DNA of 64,000 nt from CAIJXJ01 sp964445115 (GTDB lineage Bacteria > Pseudomonadota > Gammaproteobacteria > Burkholderiales > Methylophilaceae), in contig CAYUJU010000001.1 in NCBI GenBank assembly GCA_964445115.1, positions 62,001-126,000 of the forward strand, read 5' to 3'. The translations under genes were made by a program, and so were the position numbers. Each line of letters starts with the position of its first letter. Position 1 is the stretch's first letter. The notes beneath the pieces were generated by a model. The model did not search any database and was not told the DNA's origin. It was given only the letters and a program-made list of their open reading frames with translations. Positions 28,191-37,900 of the stretch are shown one piece after another.

Positions 28191-29960
28191 ATGATTCGAC
28201 GCCTGTTGTTGACCCTGAGCAGTACTGCTTTGCTAGCCGCTTGTGCCCATCAACCCGCCAGTACCGCGAAAACGCACGAATGGCCGCTGTACGGACACGA
28301 TTACAGCAACCAGCGCTTCTCGCCCTTGAACCAGATACGTCGTGACAATGTGGCGAAGCTGGTGCCGGCCTGGATTCACCAGACCGGCGTCAAGGCGACC
28401 TTCCAGGCGACGCCCATCGTGGTGGATGGCGTGATGTACGTCTCGCTGCCGTTTAACCATGTGCTGGCGCTGGATGCCAAAACCGGCCAGCCCCTCTGGA
28501 AATACGAGCACAAGCGTAACAAGGATTGGAAGATGTGTTGTGGCCCGGCCAACCGTGGGGTCGCTGTGGCCAATGGCAAGGTATACATCGGCACGGTGGA
28601 TGCCCGCCTGGTCGCGCTGGACGCGAAAACCGGCAAGGTGGTGTGGGATATCAACGCCGTGAGTGAGGATGTGGTCACCGAGGGCATCGACGCCCTGCAT
28701 GAAAATGATCCGCTCAGTCGCGAGCGCGTGTCTGGCGGCACCGGCATCGGCATCGCCATGGCGCCCACGGTGATCGACGGCAAGGTGATCGTCGGCATCA
28801 CGGGCGTCGGCTATGGACTGCACATCGAGGAAGACCGCCCGGATGCGCCGCTTGGGGCGGTGATCGGGGTGGCCGGACGCTATGGCCGACCGGGCTTCCT
28901 GGCAGCCTTCGACGCGAACACCGGCAAGCGCGTGTGGCAGTTCGACACCATCCCGACAGAGGGTTGGGAAGGGCAGTTCACCCCCACGACGCCGGATGGG
29001 ATTCCGCTCAATCGCGATCTGGACAAGGAGCGCGCTACCTTCCAGCAATATCAAGACGCCTGGCGTTTTGGTGGCGGATCGGCCTGGACCACGCCTGCCA
29101 TCGACCCAAAACTGGGCCTGTTGTATTTTGGCACGGGCAACCCTTCGCCGCAGATGGATGACGTCTCGCGCCCCGGCGATAACCTCTACACCGTGTCGCT
29201 GGTTGCCCTGGAAATCGCCACCGGCAAGATTCGCTGGCACTTCCAGCAAGTGCCGCACGACGTCTGGGGCTATGATCTCGCCAGCCCGCCAGTGCTGTTC
29301 GACTACGTGCAGGACGGGCGCCGCATCCCGGCCGTGGGTCAGGCCAGCAAGACCGGCTGGTTCTACGTCCATGACCGTGCGACCGGCAAGCTACTGAAGA
29401 AGTCCGAAGCCTTCGTGCCGCAATCCAATCTGTTCGTCCACGCCAGCAAGGAAGGCACGCGCGTCCATCCGGGCGTGTTCGGTGGCGTGAACTGGTCACC
29501 CACCTCTCTCGATGAAGGGCGCCAGCAGGTTTTCGTCGCCGCCATGCACATGCCGGTGCGCTATACGCTGCACGATACCCCCGCCAAGGATGGCAAGCCG
29601 GCAATTCGTTACACCACGTCCGAGCCGATCGACGAACCCAAATGGGGCCTGCTGTCCTCCATCGATCTCGCCACCGGCAAGATTCGCTGGCAGCACAAGA
29701 CCGCCGAACCCTTGCTGGGCGGTGTGCTGGCCACCGCAGGTGGTGTGTTGTTTACGGGAGAGGGTAATGGCAGCTTCGATGCCTTCGATACCGAGACGGG
29801 CAAGCTGCTGTGGCAATACCAGGCCGACGCAGGGGTAAACGCCCCACCCATCACTTACCAGATCGACGGGGTACAGTATGTGGCCGTGGCTGCCGGTGGC
29901 AACCAGATCTGGGGCTACAAGCAGGGCGACGGCATCTTGGTGTTCAAGCTAGGCCAGTAG
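28191..29960 (+). CDS. PQQ-dependent dehydrogenase-like lipoprotein (quinoprotein beta-propeller)
   Basis: 589 residues. A lipoprotein signal (LLSSTALLAACAH) would anchor it in the periplasm. The rest is an eight-bladed PQQ propeller with repeated W-motifs (GQPLWKYEH, GKVVWDIN, GKIRWHF, GKLLWQYQ). Adjacent cysteines in WKMCCGPANRG match the vicinal disulphide that stacks on PQQ in alcohol and methanol dehydrogenases. There is no cytochrome c domain, so electrons would go to a separate acceptor. No pqq synthesis genes or dedicated cytochrome are near. Substrate unknown; alcohols or sugars are possible. ATG 28191 starts the signal peptide. Confidence 0.86.
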   Translation: MIRRLLLTLSSTALLAACAHQPASTAKTHEWPLYGHDYSNQRFSPLNQIRRDNVAKLVPAWIHQTGVKATFQATPIVVDGVMYVSLPFNHVLALDAKTGQPLWKYEHKRNKDWKMCCGPANRGVAVANGKVYIGTVDARLVALDAKTGKVVWDINAVSEDVVTEGIDALHENDPLSRERVSGGTGIGIAMAPTVIDGKVIVGITGVGYGLHIEEDRPDAPLGAVIGVAGRYGRPGFLAAFDANTGKRVWQFDTIPTEGWEGQFTPTTPDGIPLNRDLDKERATFQQYQDAWRFGGGSAWTTPAIDPKLGLLYFGTGNPSPQMDDVSRPGDNLYTVSLVALEIATGKIRWHFQQVPHDVWGYDLASPPVLFDYVQDGRRIPAVGQASKTGWFYVHDRATGKLLKKSEAFVPQSNLFVHASKEGTRVHPGVFGGVNWSPTSLDEGRQQVFVAAMHMPVRYTLHDTPAKDGKPAIRYTTSEPIDEPKWGLLSSIDLATGKIRWQHKTAEPLLGGVLATAGGVLFTGEGNGSFDAFDTETGKLLWQYQADAGVNAPPITYQIDGVQYVAVAAGGNQIWGYKQGDGILVFKLGQ

Positions 29961-29967
29961 GTCCAGG

Positions 29968-30111
29968 TCACCTGGCTCGGCTGTCATAGCCGATCCCGAG
30001 CCAGGTTTCTGTTTCGATCGATTCCAGTTCGGCGGCTACGCCCGCCATGACGGCACCGAATACGGAAAACCAATGCGTGGCCGTGGACATCCATCCTTGT
30101 TGAATTGGCAT
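29968..30111 (-). CDS. Small hypothetical protein, 47 residues
   Basis: A short open frame not obvious by length. It starts ATG at 30111 with AAAGGAATCGAAC as ribosome binding site and reads MPIQQGWMSTATHWFSVFG, then an alanine/valine-rich helix and an acidic stretch, ending in YDSRAR. It lies just downstream of katA on the same strand, behind a perfect 28-bp palindrome. I do not recognise a family. Support is the RBS and position only. Confidence 0.5.
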   Translation of the reverse strand: MPIQQGWMSTATHWFSVFGAVMAGVAAELESIETETWLGIGYDSRAR

Positions 30112-30134
30112 GTTCGATTCCTTTCATCCTGTGG

Positions 30135-30162
30135 AGTTACCCGCCCTGCAGGGCGGGTAACT
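30135..30162. repeat. Perfect 28-bp palindrome after katA
   Basis: AGTTACCCGCCCTG and its exact reverse complement with no spacer. It begins seven bases beyond the katA stop codon and precedes the small gene at 29968. No T-tract follows on either strand, so it is not a canonical terminator. It may limit read-through or stabilise katA mRNA. Confidence 0.7.
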
Positions 30163-30169
30163 GGTTGTG

Positions 30170-31600
30170 TCAGAGGGCGATACCCAAGGCCTTGGCGACG
30201 CCCGCACCGTAGGCTGGATCAGCCTTGCTGCAGTGGGCGATGTGCCGTAACTGGATCTCGCGCGGCGCTGCACCGATGGAGCGTGCAGTGTTCTCGAACA
30301 ACGCCTGCTGTTGCACCGGTGTCATCAGGCGGAACAAGTCGCCTGGTTGCGAGAAATAATCGTCGTCCTCGCGATGGTTCCAGTGGTCTGCGGCGCCCTC
30401 GATGCTGAGCGGCGGTTCGCGGTAATCCGGCTGCTCCTGCCATTGGCCTTCGCTGTTGGGCTCGTAACCGATGGTGCTGCCATGGTTGCCGTCGATCCGC
30501 ATCGCCCCGTCACGGTGATAGCTGTGAAACGGACACTTTGGGGCATTGACCGGAATCTGGTGATGGTTCACCCCGAGCCGGTAGCGCTGTGCATCGCCAT
30601 ACGAGAACAGGCGTGCCTGCAACATCTTGTCCGGCGAGAAGCTGATGCCAGGTGCCGGATTGAACGCTGATTGCTCTACTTCAGCGAAGAAGTTCTCCGG
30701 GTTGCGGTTCAGTTCCATCACACCGACTTCGATCAGCGGGTAGTCCTTGTGCGGCCATACCTTGGTGAGGTCGAACGGGTTGTAAGGCACCTTGGCTGCA
30801 TCCTTTTCCGGCATGATCTGCACCGACAACGTCCATTTCGGGAAATCCCCGTTCTCGATGGACTCGTACAAGTCACGTTGATGGCTTTCACGATCCTTGC
30901 CGATGATGGCCTCAGCCTCGGCATCCGTCAGGTTCTTGATGCCCTGATGAGAGCGGAAGTGGAATTTCACCCAGAATCGTTCGTTATGTGCGTTGATGAA
31001 ACTGAACGTATGCGAGCCGAAGCCGTGCATGTGACGATAGCTGGCAGGAATGCCGCGCTCCGACATCACGATGGTGACCTGGTGCAAGGCCTCAGGCAAC
31101 GAGGTCCAGAAATCCCAGTTGTTCTTGGCGCTGCGCATGTTGGTGCGCGGGTCGCGCTTCACGGCGTGATTCAGGTCCGGGAACTTGAGCGGATCACGAA
31201 GGAAGAATACCGGCGTGTTGTTGCCAACGAGGTCCCAATTGCCTTCTTCGGTGTAGAACTTGACGGCAAACCCACGAATGTCGCGCTCGGCGTCTGCCGC
31301 GCCGCGTTCGCCTGCCACGGTAGTGAAGCGTGCGAACAGCTCGGTTTTCTTGCCGACCTGCGAGAACAATTTTGCCCGGGTGTAGCGGCTAATGTCGTGC
31401 GTGACCGTGAAGGTGCCGTAGGCCCCTGAGCCCTTGGCGTGCATGCGGCGTTCCGGGATAACCTCGCGATCGAAATGGGCGAGCTTTTCGAGCAACCAGA
31501 TGTCTTGCAACAGCACCGGCCCGCGGGGGCCTGCGGTCATGGTGTTCTGGTTGTCGGGAACCGGCGCGCCGGCGGCGGTGGTCAATTTCTTGTGGCTCAT
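30170..31600 (-). CDS. katA: Monofunctional haem catalase
   Basis: 476 residues, small-subunit catalase that dismutates hydrogen peroxide. The distal histidine is in RRMHAKGSGAYGTF, the asparagine in WDLVGNNTPVFF and the proximal tyrosine in ARLFSYGDAQRYRLG. Length fits the clade without the C-terminal flavodoxin-like domain, and there is no signal peptide, so it is cytoplasmic. ATG 31600 (MSHKKLTTAAGAP) has AAGGAG seven bases upstream. An OxyR-like site lies about 70 bases before the start. Confidence 0.95.
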   Translation of the reverse strand: MSHKKLTTAAGAPVPDNQNTMTAGPRGPVLLQDIWLLEKLAHFDREVIPERRMHAKGSGAYGTFTVTHDISRYTRAKLFSQVGKKTELFARFTTVAGERGAADAERDIRGFAVKFYTEEGNWDLVGNNTPVFFLRDPLKFPDLNHAVKRDPRTNMRSAKNNWDFWTSLPEALHQVTIVMSERGIPASYRHMHGFGSHTFSFINAHNERFWVKFHFRSHQGIKNLTDAEAEAIIGKDRESHQRDLYESIENGDFPKWTLSVQIMPEKDAAKVPYNPFDLTKVWPHKDYPLIEVGVMELNRNPENFFAEVEQSAFNPAPGISFSPDKMLQARLFSYGDAQRYRLGVNHHQIPVNAPKCPFHSYHRDGAMRIDGNHGSTIGYEPNSEGQWQEQPDYREPPLSIEGAADHWNHREDDDYFSQPGDLFRLMTPVQQQALFENTARSIGAAPREIQLRHIAHCSKADPAYGAGVAKALGIAL

Positions 31601-31663
31601 AATGTTCTCCTTGTTGATCTGGGTTGTCTTGCACAACGACCAGGTCATTCTAGAGAGAGCATA

Positions 31664-31716
31664 TCGATAGTTCCAATTGATTGTTGGAATCAATCCAATT
31701 GAAATTAATTATCGAT
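31664..31716 (-). promoter_or_regulatory. Candidate OxyR binding region upstream of katA
   Basis: Four-base boxes ATAG, TGAT, ATCA and TGAA are each separated by seven bases, the spacing of the OxyR consensus ATAG-N7-CTAT-N7-ATAG-N7-CTAT. TCCAATTGA occurs twice exactly 22 bp apart (31672 and 31694), i.e. two helical turns, and ATCGAT flanks the block on both sides. Box sequences match only partly, so identity of the regulator is inference. Confidence 0.5.
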
Positions 31717-31733
31717 GGAGGGCTTTTGTTGCG

Positions 31734-32423
31734 TCAGTGTTTCTTGCGGCTGATAAAGCCCTTGCCGCCAAACATCAGCGTGACGAAGTTGAGAATGTGC
31801 AGCACGATGATCAGTAGCGTCACGCCTGCCGACTGGAAGGAGAAGGTCTCGTTGATGGTGCGGCGCGTCTTGCAGCCGGTGATCATTGCCATGACCAGAA
31901 ACTCTTTATGCGCAAGGCTGCCCATCAGCACGCCGAACAGGTGCACGCATACCAGCCAGAACCACAGGTATGACGCATCGTGGTGGATTTCCTTGGCAAG
32001 GTCATGATCGTATTCGAAGGCGATATACCCCGAACTGACAGTGACCACCCCGATCATCAGCATGCCGTAGATGGCCAGCGCGCCGGCCGGGTTGTGTCCC
32101 AGGTAATTGCGCGCATTGCCACGAATCAGGTCTATAGCGTACTTGAGGCCTTTGATCGGAGCGGGCGGGAAGCGTCGGAAAGCGGCCAGGTCACGCGCAA
32201 GAAAACCATACAGAATACGCGCGCTGAGGATGGCAGCGATGGCGTATCCGGCATAGACATGGATCATGCGATCCATTTCGGAATCCCGTGTCCACATGGC
32301 CACGACAAACGCCGTCACCATGCTCCAGTGCATCAGCCGAACCGGCCAGCGCCATACCTCGATAATCTTCAAACGATCAAACCCGTGCGCATGTGAAGAC
32401 GGCTCCACGCCGCCAAAGATCAC
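31734..32423 (-). CDS. Cytochrome b561-type membrane protein
   Basis: 229 residues with four or five hydrophobic helices and conserved haem-ligand histidines (VWRWPVRLMHWSMV, MIHVYAGYAIAA, VCVHLFGVLMGSLAHKEF). It belongs to the Ni/Fe-hydrogenase/b561 cytochrome b family, which passes electrons between quinone and a dehydrogenase or peroxide-related partner. It starts with GTG at 32423; an internal start is possible. It sits 72 bases downstream of fdhE and upstream of katA on the same strand, so it could belong to the formate cluster or act separately. Confidence 0.8.
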   Translation of the reverse strand: MIFGGVEPSSHAHGFDRLKIIEVWRWPVRLMHWSMVTAFVVAMWTRDSEMDRMIHVYAGYAIAAILSARILYGFLARDLAAFRRFPPAPIKGLKYAIDLIRGNARNYLGHNPAGALAIYGMLMIGVVTVSSGYIAFEYDHDLAKEIHHDASYLWFWLVCVHLFGVLMGSLAHKEFLVMAMITGCKTRRTINETFSFQSAGVTLLIIVLHILNFVTLMFGGKGFISRKKH

Positions 32424-32495
32424 ATCGTATGCAAGGCGGAGCGGGGTGGCAAGCGCCGTGTCGTTGCGGTGCCAGAAGCCGTGTGTAGCGCAGGG

Positions 32496-33407
32496 CTATT
32501 CGCTGCCGGCGATCAGGAAAGGGTTGAACCCGAAGCGTTGATATCCGGCTTCGCCCACGAGAATATCGAGTGACATGGTGGCGAGGTCGTCGGCAAGCAC
32601 GTCGACGGCTGGGTCCTTTTCCATGTGCATGAGCTTGGTGTAGGCGTGACAGGCGTCGCAGGTTTCTGCCTGCACGGCGCCCTTGTCGCCCTCAATGCCG
32701 TAATAGAACACCTTGGCGTTATCACCGCAGCTGACGCAACGGATACGTTCCATGTTCCATTCGCTTGCACACAGGGAGCAGCTCAGGTAGCGCAAGCCCT
32801 GTTGCGCGGCGCCGGCACGTACGATGCCGCCCACCGGCAAACTGCCGCAGACAGGGCAGTCGTGCGCAGCTTGCCCCGTGGCGTGGGTCTTTAGCTGATG
32901 GGGTTGCAGATGGCTGGCGAGCGCGGTCCAGTAGACCTGTAGTGCAGCCGCCAGCAATGGCGTCATACCCAGGCTACAGGGCACGGCCTGCCCATCGAGA
33001 AATGCACGTCCACAGCGCTCCAGATCCTGCGGCGTCATGGCACGCAACTCTCCACCGAGATGCGTGGCGTAGTCGGCCGGTGCGGTCGCGATGGCTTGCT
33101 CGACGAGCTTGCGGAACGCGTGATGCCATGCGGTCGATGGACGTATCCATGCCGTACTCAGCGGAGGGAGTTCCGCTGCCAGCGTGGGCAGGGGCAGGAC
33201 TGGCATTGCAGCAACTGCCTCCGACTGCGCCTCGGCGATGCCTGCCATGAAGCGCAGGTAGTCGCCCATGGCGTGCCCCTCGGCCAGCGCCTTAAGCCGC
33301 TGTGCGCGGCTGGAGAATACGCCCTCTGCCTCGGGAGGCAGAAAAAACGGAATCTCCGTCGGGCTGGGGATGATGGGGATGGGTTGTCCCGCAGTGCCGA
33401 TTGCCAT
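32496..33407 (-). CDS. fdhE: Formate dehydrogenase accessory protein FdhE
   Basis: 303 residues. FdhE is needed to form active membrane formate dehydrogenases and binds the catalytic subunit before Tat export. Four CxxC motifs typical of the rubredoxin-like zinc or iron site are present (CPVCGSLP, CSLCASEW, CVSCGDN, CDACHAY) in the C-terminal half. It begins 13 bases after the fdnI stop, so it is in the fdn operon. Confidence 0.94.
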   Translation of the reverse strand: MAIGTAGQPIPIIPSPTEIPFFLPPEAEGVFSSRAQRLKALAEGHAMGDYLRFMAGIAEAQSEAVAAMPVLPLPTLAAELPPLSTAWIRPSTAWHHAFRKLVEQAIATAPADYATHLGGELRAMTPQDLERCGRAFLDGQAVPCSLGMTPLLAAALQVYWTALASHLQPHQLKTHATGQAAHDCPVCGSLPVGGIVRAGAAQQGLRYLSCSLCASEWNMERIRCVSCGDNAKVFYYGIEGDKGAVQAETCDACHAYTKLMHMEKDPAVDVLADDLATMSLDILVGEAGYQRFGFNPFLIAGSE

Positions 33408-33420
33408 TACCTGATTATCC

Positions 33421-34059
33421 TCAGTGGTCTTCGCCGCGCTCGATGCGCTTGTACCAGCCCGGGTGGTGCTTCTTCACCCAGGCGCGTTCCACGGTACCGC
33501 GGATCATGGCGCGCAGCGTGCCCTTGACCCAGATCGCCGCATACACGTGCACGATGATGCCGGTAGTCATGACGAAGGCGAGGAAAGCGTGCAGCAGCAC
33601 GGCAAATCGGTCGACGTTACGTGGGAAGTAGGGCGTGAACCACGGTTGCCAGATGATGATGCCGGTGATGAACAACAGCGGAATCGTGGTCACCATGGTC
33701 CAGAACAGCAGCTTCTGCCCGGCGTTGTAACGGTCGACTTCCGGCAACTTGTCTTCGTGGTTCTGGATTACGTCCGGAATCTGCTTCAGCCACTGGATAT
33801 CATTCTGGCTCAGGAAGTTATGGTGCCAGAAGCGCAAGGCCAGCGCGCTGAACGACACGAACATCACCACCCCGATATACGGGTGCAGAATGCGCGTCCA
33901 GGTCGGGCTGCCAAACAGATTTGTCAGCGGAAACAGCGCCGGGTGGAAGAAAGCAAACCCGGACAGGATCAGCAGGATGAAAGTGATCGCGGTGACCCAG
34001 TGGTTCAGCCTTTCCGGCGTGTTGTAGCGCTGGATGAACTTGTCGGAATGCGCGCTCAT
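33421..34059 (-). CDS. fdnI: Formate dehydrogenase N, cytochrome b556 gamma subunit
   Basis: 212 residues, four transmembrane helices. It anchors the complex and passes electrons from the beta subunit to (mena/ubi)quinone through two b haems. Haem histidines are expected in RLNHWVTAITFILLILSG, RILHPYIGVVMF and the C-terminal VLLHAFLAFVMT and IVHVYAAIWVKG segments, all present. The start overlaps the fdnH stop (ATGA). Confidence 0.93.
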   Translation of the reverse strand: MSAHSDKFIQRYNTPERLNHWVTAITFILLILSGFAFFHPALFPLTNLFGSPTWTRILHPYIGVVMFVSFSALALRFWHHNFLSQNDIQWLKQIPDVIQNHEDKLPEVDRYNAGQKLLFWTMVTTIPLLFITGIIIWQPWFTPYFPRNVDRFAVLLHAFLAFVMTTGIIVHVYAAIWVKGTLRAMIRGTVERAWVKKHHPGWYKRIERGEDH

Positions 34060-34931
34060 GCCTTCTTCTCCTCGTCATGCTCTTCCTCGACCTCGTTCGG
34101 ACCGATGCCGATGTAGTGGAAGAACCCGCCCAGCATCGCGCCGGCCATGGCCATCAGCGCCAGCGGCTTGGTGATGCCTTTCCATACCGCTACCATCGGG
34201 TTGATCTGCGGATTGTTGGGCAGATTGTTGTACAGCTCAGGCTTGTCGGCATGGTGCAGCACATACATCACGTGCGTGCCGCCAACGCCAGCCGGATCGT
34301 ACAGGCCTGCATTCTCAAAGCCGCGTTCTTTCAGTTCGGCAATACGCTCGGCGGCATGGTCTTTCATGTCCTCCTTGCTGCCGAACACCAGTGCCTGGGT
34401 CGGGCAGGCCTTGATACAGGCAGGCTCCAGCCCAACTGCCACGCGGTCGGAACACAGGGTGCACTTGTACACCTTGCTGTCTTCCTTGGAAAGACGCGGG
34501 ATGTTGAACGGGCAGCCCTTGATGCAGTAGCCGCAACCGATGCAGTTTTCCTCGGCGAAGTCGACGATGCCGTTCTTGTACTGGATGATCGCGCCCGGTG
34601 ATGGGCAGGCCTTAAGGCAGCCCGGATCGGCGCAGTGCATGCAGCCGTCCTTGCGGATCAGCCATTCCAGATGACCGTTTTCTTCCACTTCTGCGAAACG
34701 CATCAGCGTCCAGCTGTTGGCGGTCAGGTCATGCGGGTTCTGGTAGGAACCCACGTTGACGCCAACTTCCTCGCGCACGTCGTTCCATTCCTGGCACGCC
34801 GACTGGCAGGCCTTGCAGCCGATGCACTTGGTCACGTCGATCAGCTTGGCGACCTCGATCGGATCGCGCTGGGAAGGGCTCGGCGTGGTCGTCGCGGAGC
34901 GGCGCCAGATGTCGAGAGATTGCAACGCCAT
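34056..34931 (-). CDS. fdnH: Formate dehydrogenase N, iron-sulphur beta subunit
   Basis: 291 residues with four 4Fe-4S motifs: CIGCKACQSACQEW, CMHCADPGCLKACP, CIGCGYCIKGC and CTLC with CIKACPTQAL. A single C-terminal transmembrane helix (ITKPLALMAMAGAMLGGFFHYIG, about 250-275) is typical of FdnH and fixes it to the periplasmic face. It takes electrons from FdnG and passes them to FdnI. Only one fdnH serves the two fdnG copies upstream. It is three bases from the Cys-type fdnG. Confidence 0.95.
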   Translation of the reverse strand: MALQSLDIWRRSATTTPSPSQRDPIEVAKLIDVTKCIGCKACQSACQEWNDVREEVGVNVGSYQNPHDLTANSWTLMRFAEVEENGHLEWLIRKDGCMHCADPGCLKACPSPGAIIQYKNGIVDFAEENCIGCGYCIKGCPFNIPRLSKEDSKVYKCTLCSDRVAVGLEPACIKACPTQALVFGSKEDMKDHAAERIAELKERGFENAGLYDPAGVGGTHVMYVLHHADKPELYNNLPNNPQINPMVAVWKGITKPLALMAMAGAMLGGFFHYIGIGPNEVEEEHDEEKKA

Positions 34932-34934
34932 GAT

Positions 34935-37900
34935 TTAGACTTCCTCCGTCTGCTGGCGGCCGAAGAACCAGGCGCGTCGACGCATGTCGACCTCACCGGC
35001 ATCAGCCTGCTTGGCGGGTTGTTGATGTTGGGTTTTCACTGGCGCACCAGTGTCTTTTTCTACGTTGACCAGGAACGTCTTGTATTCCGGTGTCTGTGTG
35101 TTGGCATCGCCGACGAACGGCGGCAGGGCATTGGCGAGGAAACCCTTCTTGATCGCCCCCTTGAATCCCCAGTGGTAGGGGATGCCAATCTGGTGCACGG
35201 TCTTGCCTTGCACCTGCAACGCCTTGATGCGCTTGGTGACCATGGCCACCGCCTTGATGTAGCCGCGCTTGGAACGCACAATCACACGCTCGCCGTTGGC
35301 GATGCCCTTTTCCTGCGCCAGTGTTTCGCCGATTTCGACAAACTGTTCCGGCTGCAGCGAGGCGTTGATCTGGTTATGGCTGGTCCAACTGCTGAACATC
35401 TCGGTCAGGCGATAGGTCGTGCCTACGTAGGGGAACTCGTCATGCGTGCCGAGGTTCTTGCGATCATCAGCATACAGGCGGGCTGCCGGGTTGTTGATGA
35501 CCTTGGGATGCAGCGGGTTGGTGCCCAGCGGTGACTCGAACGGCTCGTAATGCTCGGGGAATGGGCCTTCGGCCAACTTGTCCGCCGAGAACAAGCGACC
35601 AACACCTTCCGCATTCATGATGAACGGTGACATGTCATCGCCCGGCGGCACATCCACCTTGAAGTCAGGAACATCCGGGCCAATCCATTTCGCACCATCC
35701 CATTCGAGCAACTTGCGGGAAGGATCCCAGGGCTTGCCGTCACGGTCGCAAGAAGCACGGTTGTAGAGAATGCGGCGGTTGGCCGGCCAAGCCCAGGCCC
35801 AGCCCGGGGCAATGCCGATACCGGAGGGGTCGGAGTTGTCACGCCGTGCCATCTGGTTGCCGGCTTCTGTCCAGCTGCCACAGAAAATCCAGGTACCGCA
35901 GGCGGTGGTGCCATCGTCGGTCAGTTGCGCAAACCCGGACAACTGCTGGCCTTTTTTCACCAGCACCTTGGTCTTGTCCTTGGGGTCCATGATGTCGGCC
36001 AGTGCGTAGCCGTTGTATTCCTTGGCCACTTCCGCGGGCGTTGGTTCCTCGGCATCGTGGTAGGGCCAGTGCAAGTTGAGGATAGGATCCGCAAACGTCC
36101 CGCCTTCGTGGGCGTAGAGTTCGCGAAGACGCATGAACATTTCGCCCAGGATGCGCAGATCCGGACGCGCCTCGCCTGGCGGTTCGGCAGCCTTGAAGTG
36201 CCATTGCAGCCATCTCGAGCTGTTCACTTCGGAGCCTTCGTCCTCGGCGAACAGTGCGGTCGGTAAGCGGAAGACTTCGGTCTGGATCTGGCTGAAATCG
36301 ACATCGTGTTGTTCGCCATGGTTCATCCAGAATTCGGAAGTTTCCGTGGCCAAGGGGTCCATCACCACCATGAACTTGAGCTTGGACAAGGCCTTTGTGA
36401 CCTTTTCCTTGTCCGGGAAAGAGGCTAGCGGGTTGAACCCTTGGCAGAGGAAGCCATTGAGCTTGCCCTGATACATCAGGTCGAACATACGCATGCCGTC
36501 ATACGGTTTGTCGAGCTTGGGCAGCCAGTCGTAGGCGTAATCGTTTTCCTTGGTTGCCGCGGCCCCGTACCACGCCTTCATCAGGCTGGTGTGGAACTTA
36601 GGCAGGTTCTGCCAGTAACTCATCTGGCCCGGGCGCAACGGCCTGAAGGCGCGCTTGGCCAGGTATTGTTCGCGCGTGTTTTCGCCGTCCTTCGGCAGCG
36701 TGATGTAGCCTGGCAGCATGTCGGTCAGCACGCCCAGATCGCTGAATCCCTGGATGTTGGAGTGGCCGCGGAGCGCATTGACGCCGCCGCCGGACATGCC
36801 CATGTTACCCAGTAAAAGTTGAATCATCGCAATGCAGCGGATGTTCTGCGCGCCGACCGAGTGATGGGTCCAACCCAGCGCATAGAGGCTAGTCATGGTG
36901 CGGTTGGGTACCGCGGTGGAGGCGATCATCTCGCACACCTTGAGGTATTGATCCTTGGGCGTGCCGGTCAGGTTGACGACGGTATCGACATCGTAGCGGT
37001 CCACGTGTTGCTTCAGCAGGTTGAATACGCAGCGCGGGTGCTTGAGCGTTTCGTCAACCTTGGCGAAGCCCTTGTCGTCTAGTTCGTAGGCCCAGGTGCT
37101 GCGGTCGTACTTGCTTTCCTGCTCGTCGTAGCCGCTAAACAGCCCCTCGTCAAACTTGAAATCCTCGCGCACGATAAACGCCGCATTGGTGTAGGACTTC
37201 ACGTAGTCGTGGTTGATCGCATCGTGCTCCAGCAGGTAGCGGATCACGCCACTCAGGAAGACGATATCGGCGCCCGAGCGGATGGGCGCGTAGAAGTCCG
37301 CGACCGCAGCCGTGCGATTGAAACGCGGGTCGACCACGATCAGCTTGGCCTTGTTGCGTGCCTTGGCCTCGATCGCCCACTTGAAGCCCACCGGATGGGC
37401 TTCCGCCGCGTTACCACCCATGACCAGAATCACGTCGGCATTCTTGATATCCATCCAGGTGTTGGTCATGGCGCCGCGGCCAAAGGTCGAGGCGAGGGCA
37501 GCTACGGTCGGCGCGTGGCAAACACGGGCCTGGCTGTCGATCATCACGATACCGAGGGCACGCGCGATCTTGTTGTCAATATAGCCCACTTCGTTGGAAG
37601 CGGCGGATGAGGCCAGGAAACCAAGGGTAGGCCAGCGGTTGACCAGTTCGCCCTTGTCGTTCCTAACCATGAAATTCTGGTCGCGATCTTCCTTCATTAG
37701 CTTGGCGATGCGCTCCATCGTCCAATCCCAGGACACGCGCTTCCATTCGCTGCTGCCCGGGGCACGATACTCGGGAAATGTCAGCCGACTTTTGCTGTGG
37801 ATGAATTCGAGTAGCCCGGCACCCTTGGGGCAGAGGCTGCCACGGCTGACCGGGTGGTCCGGGTCGCCTTCGAGGTGGATTACCTCGGCCTTGGCATTCT

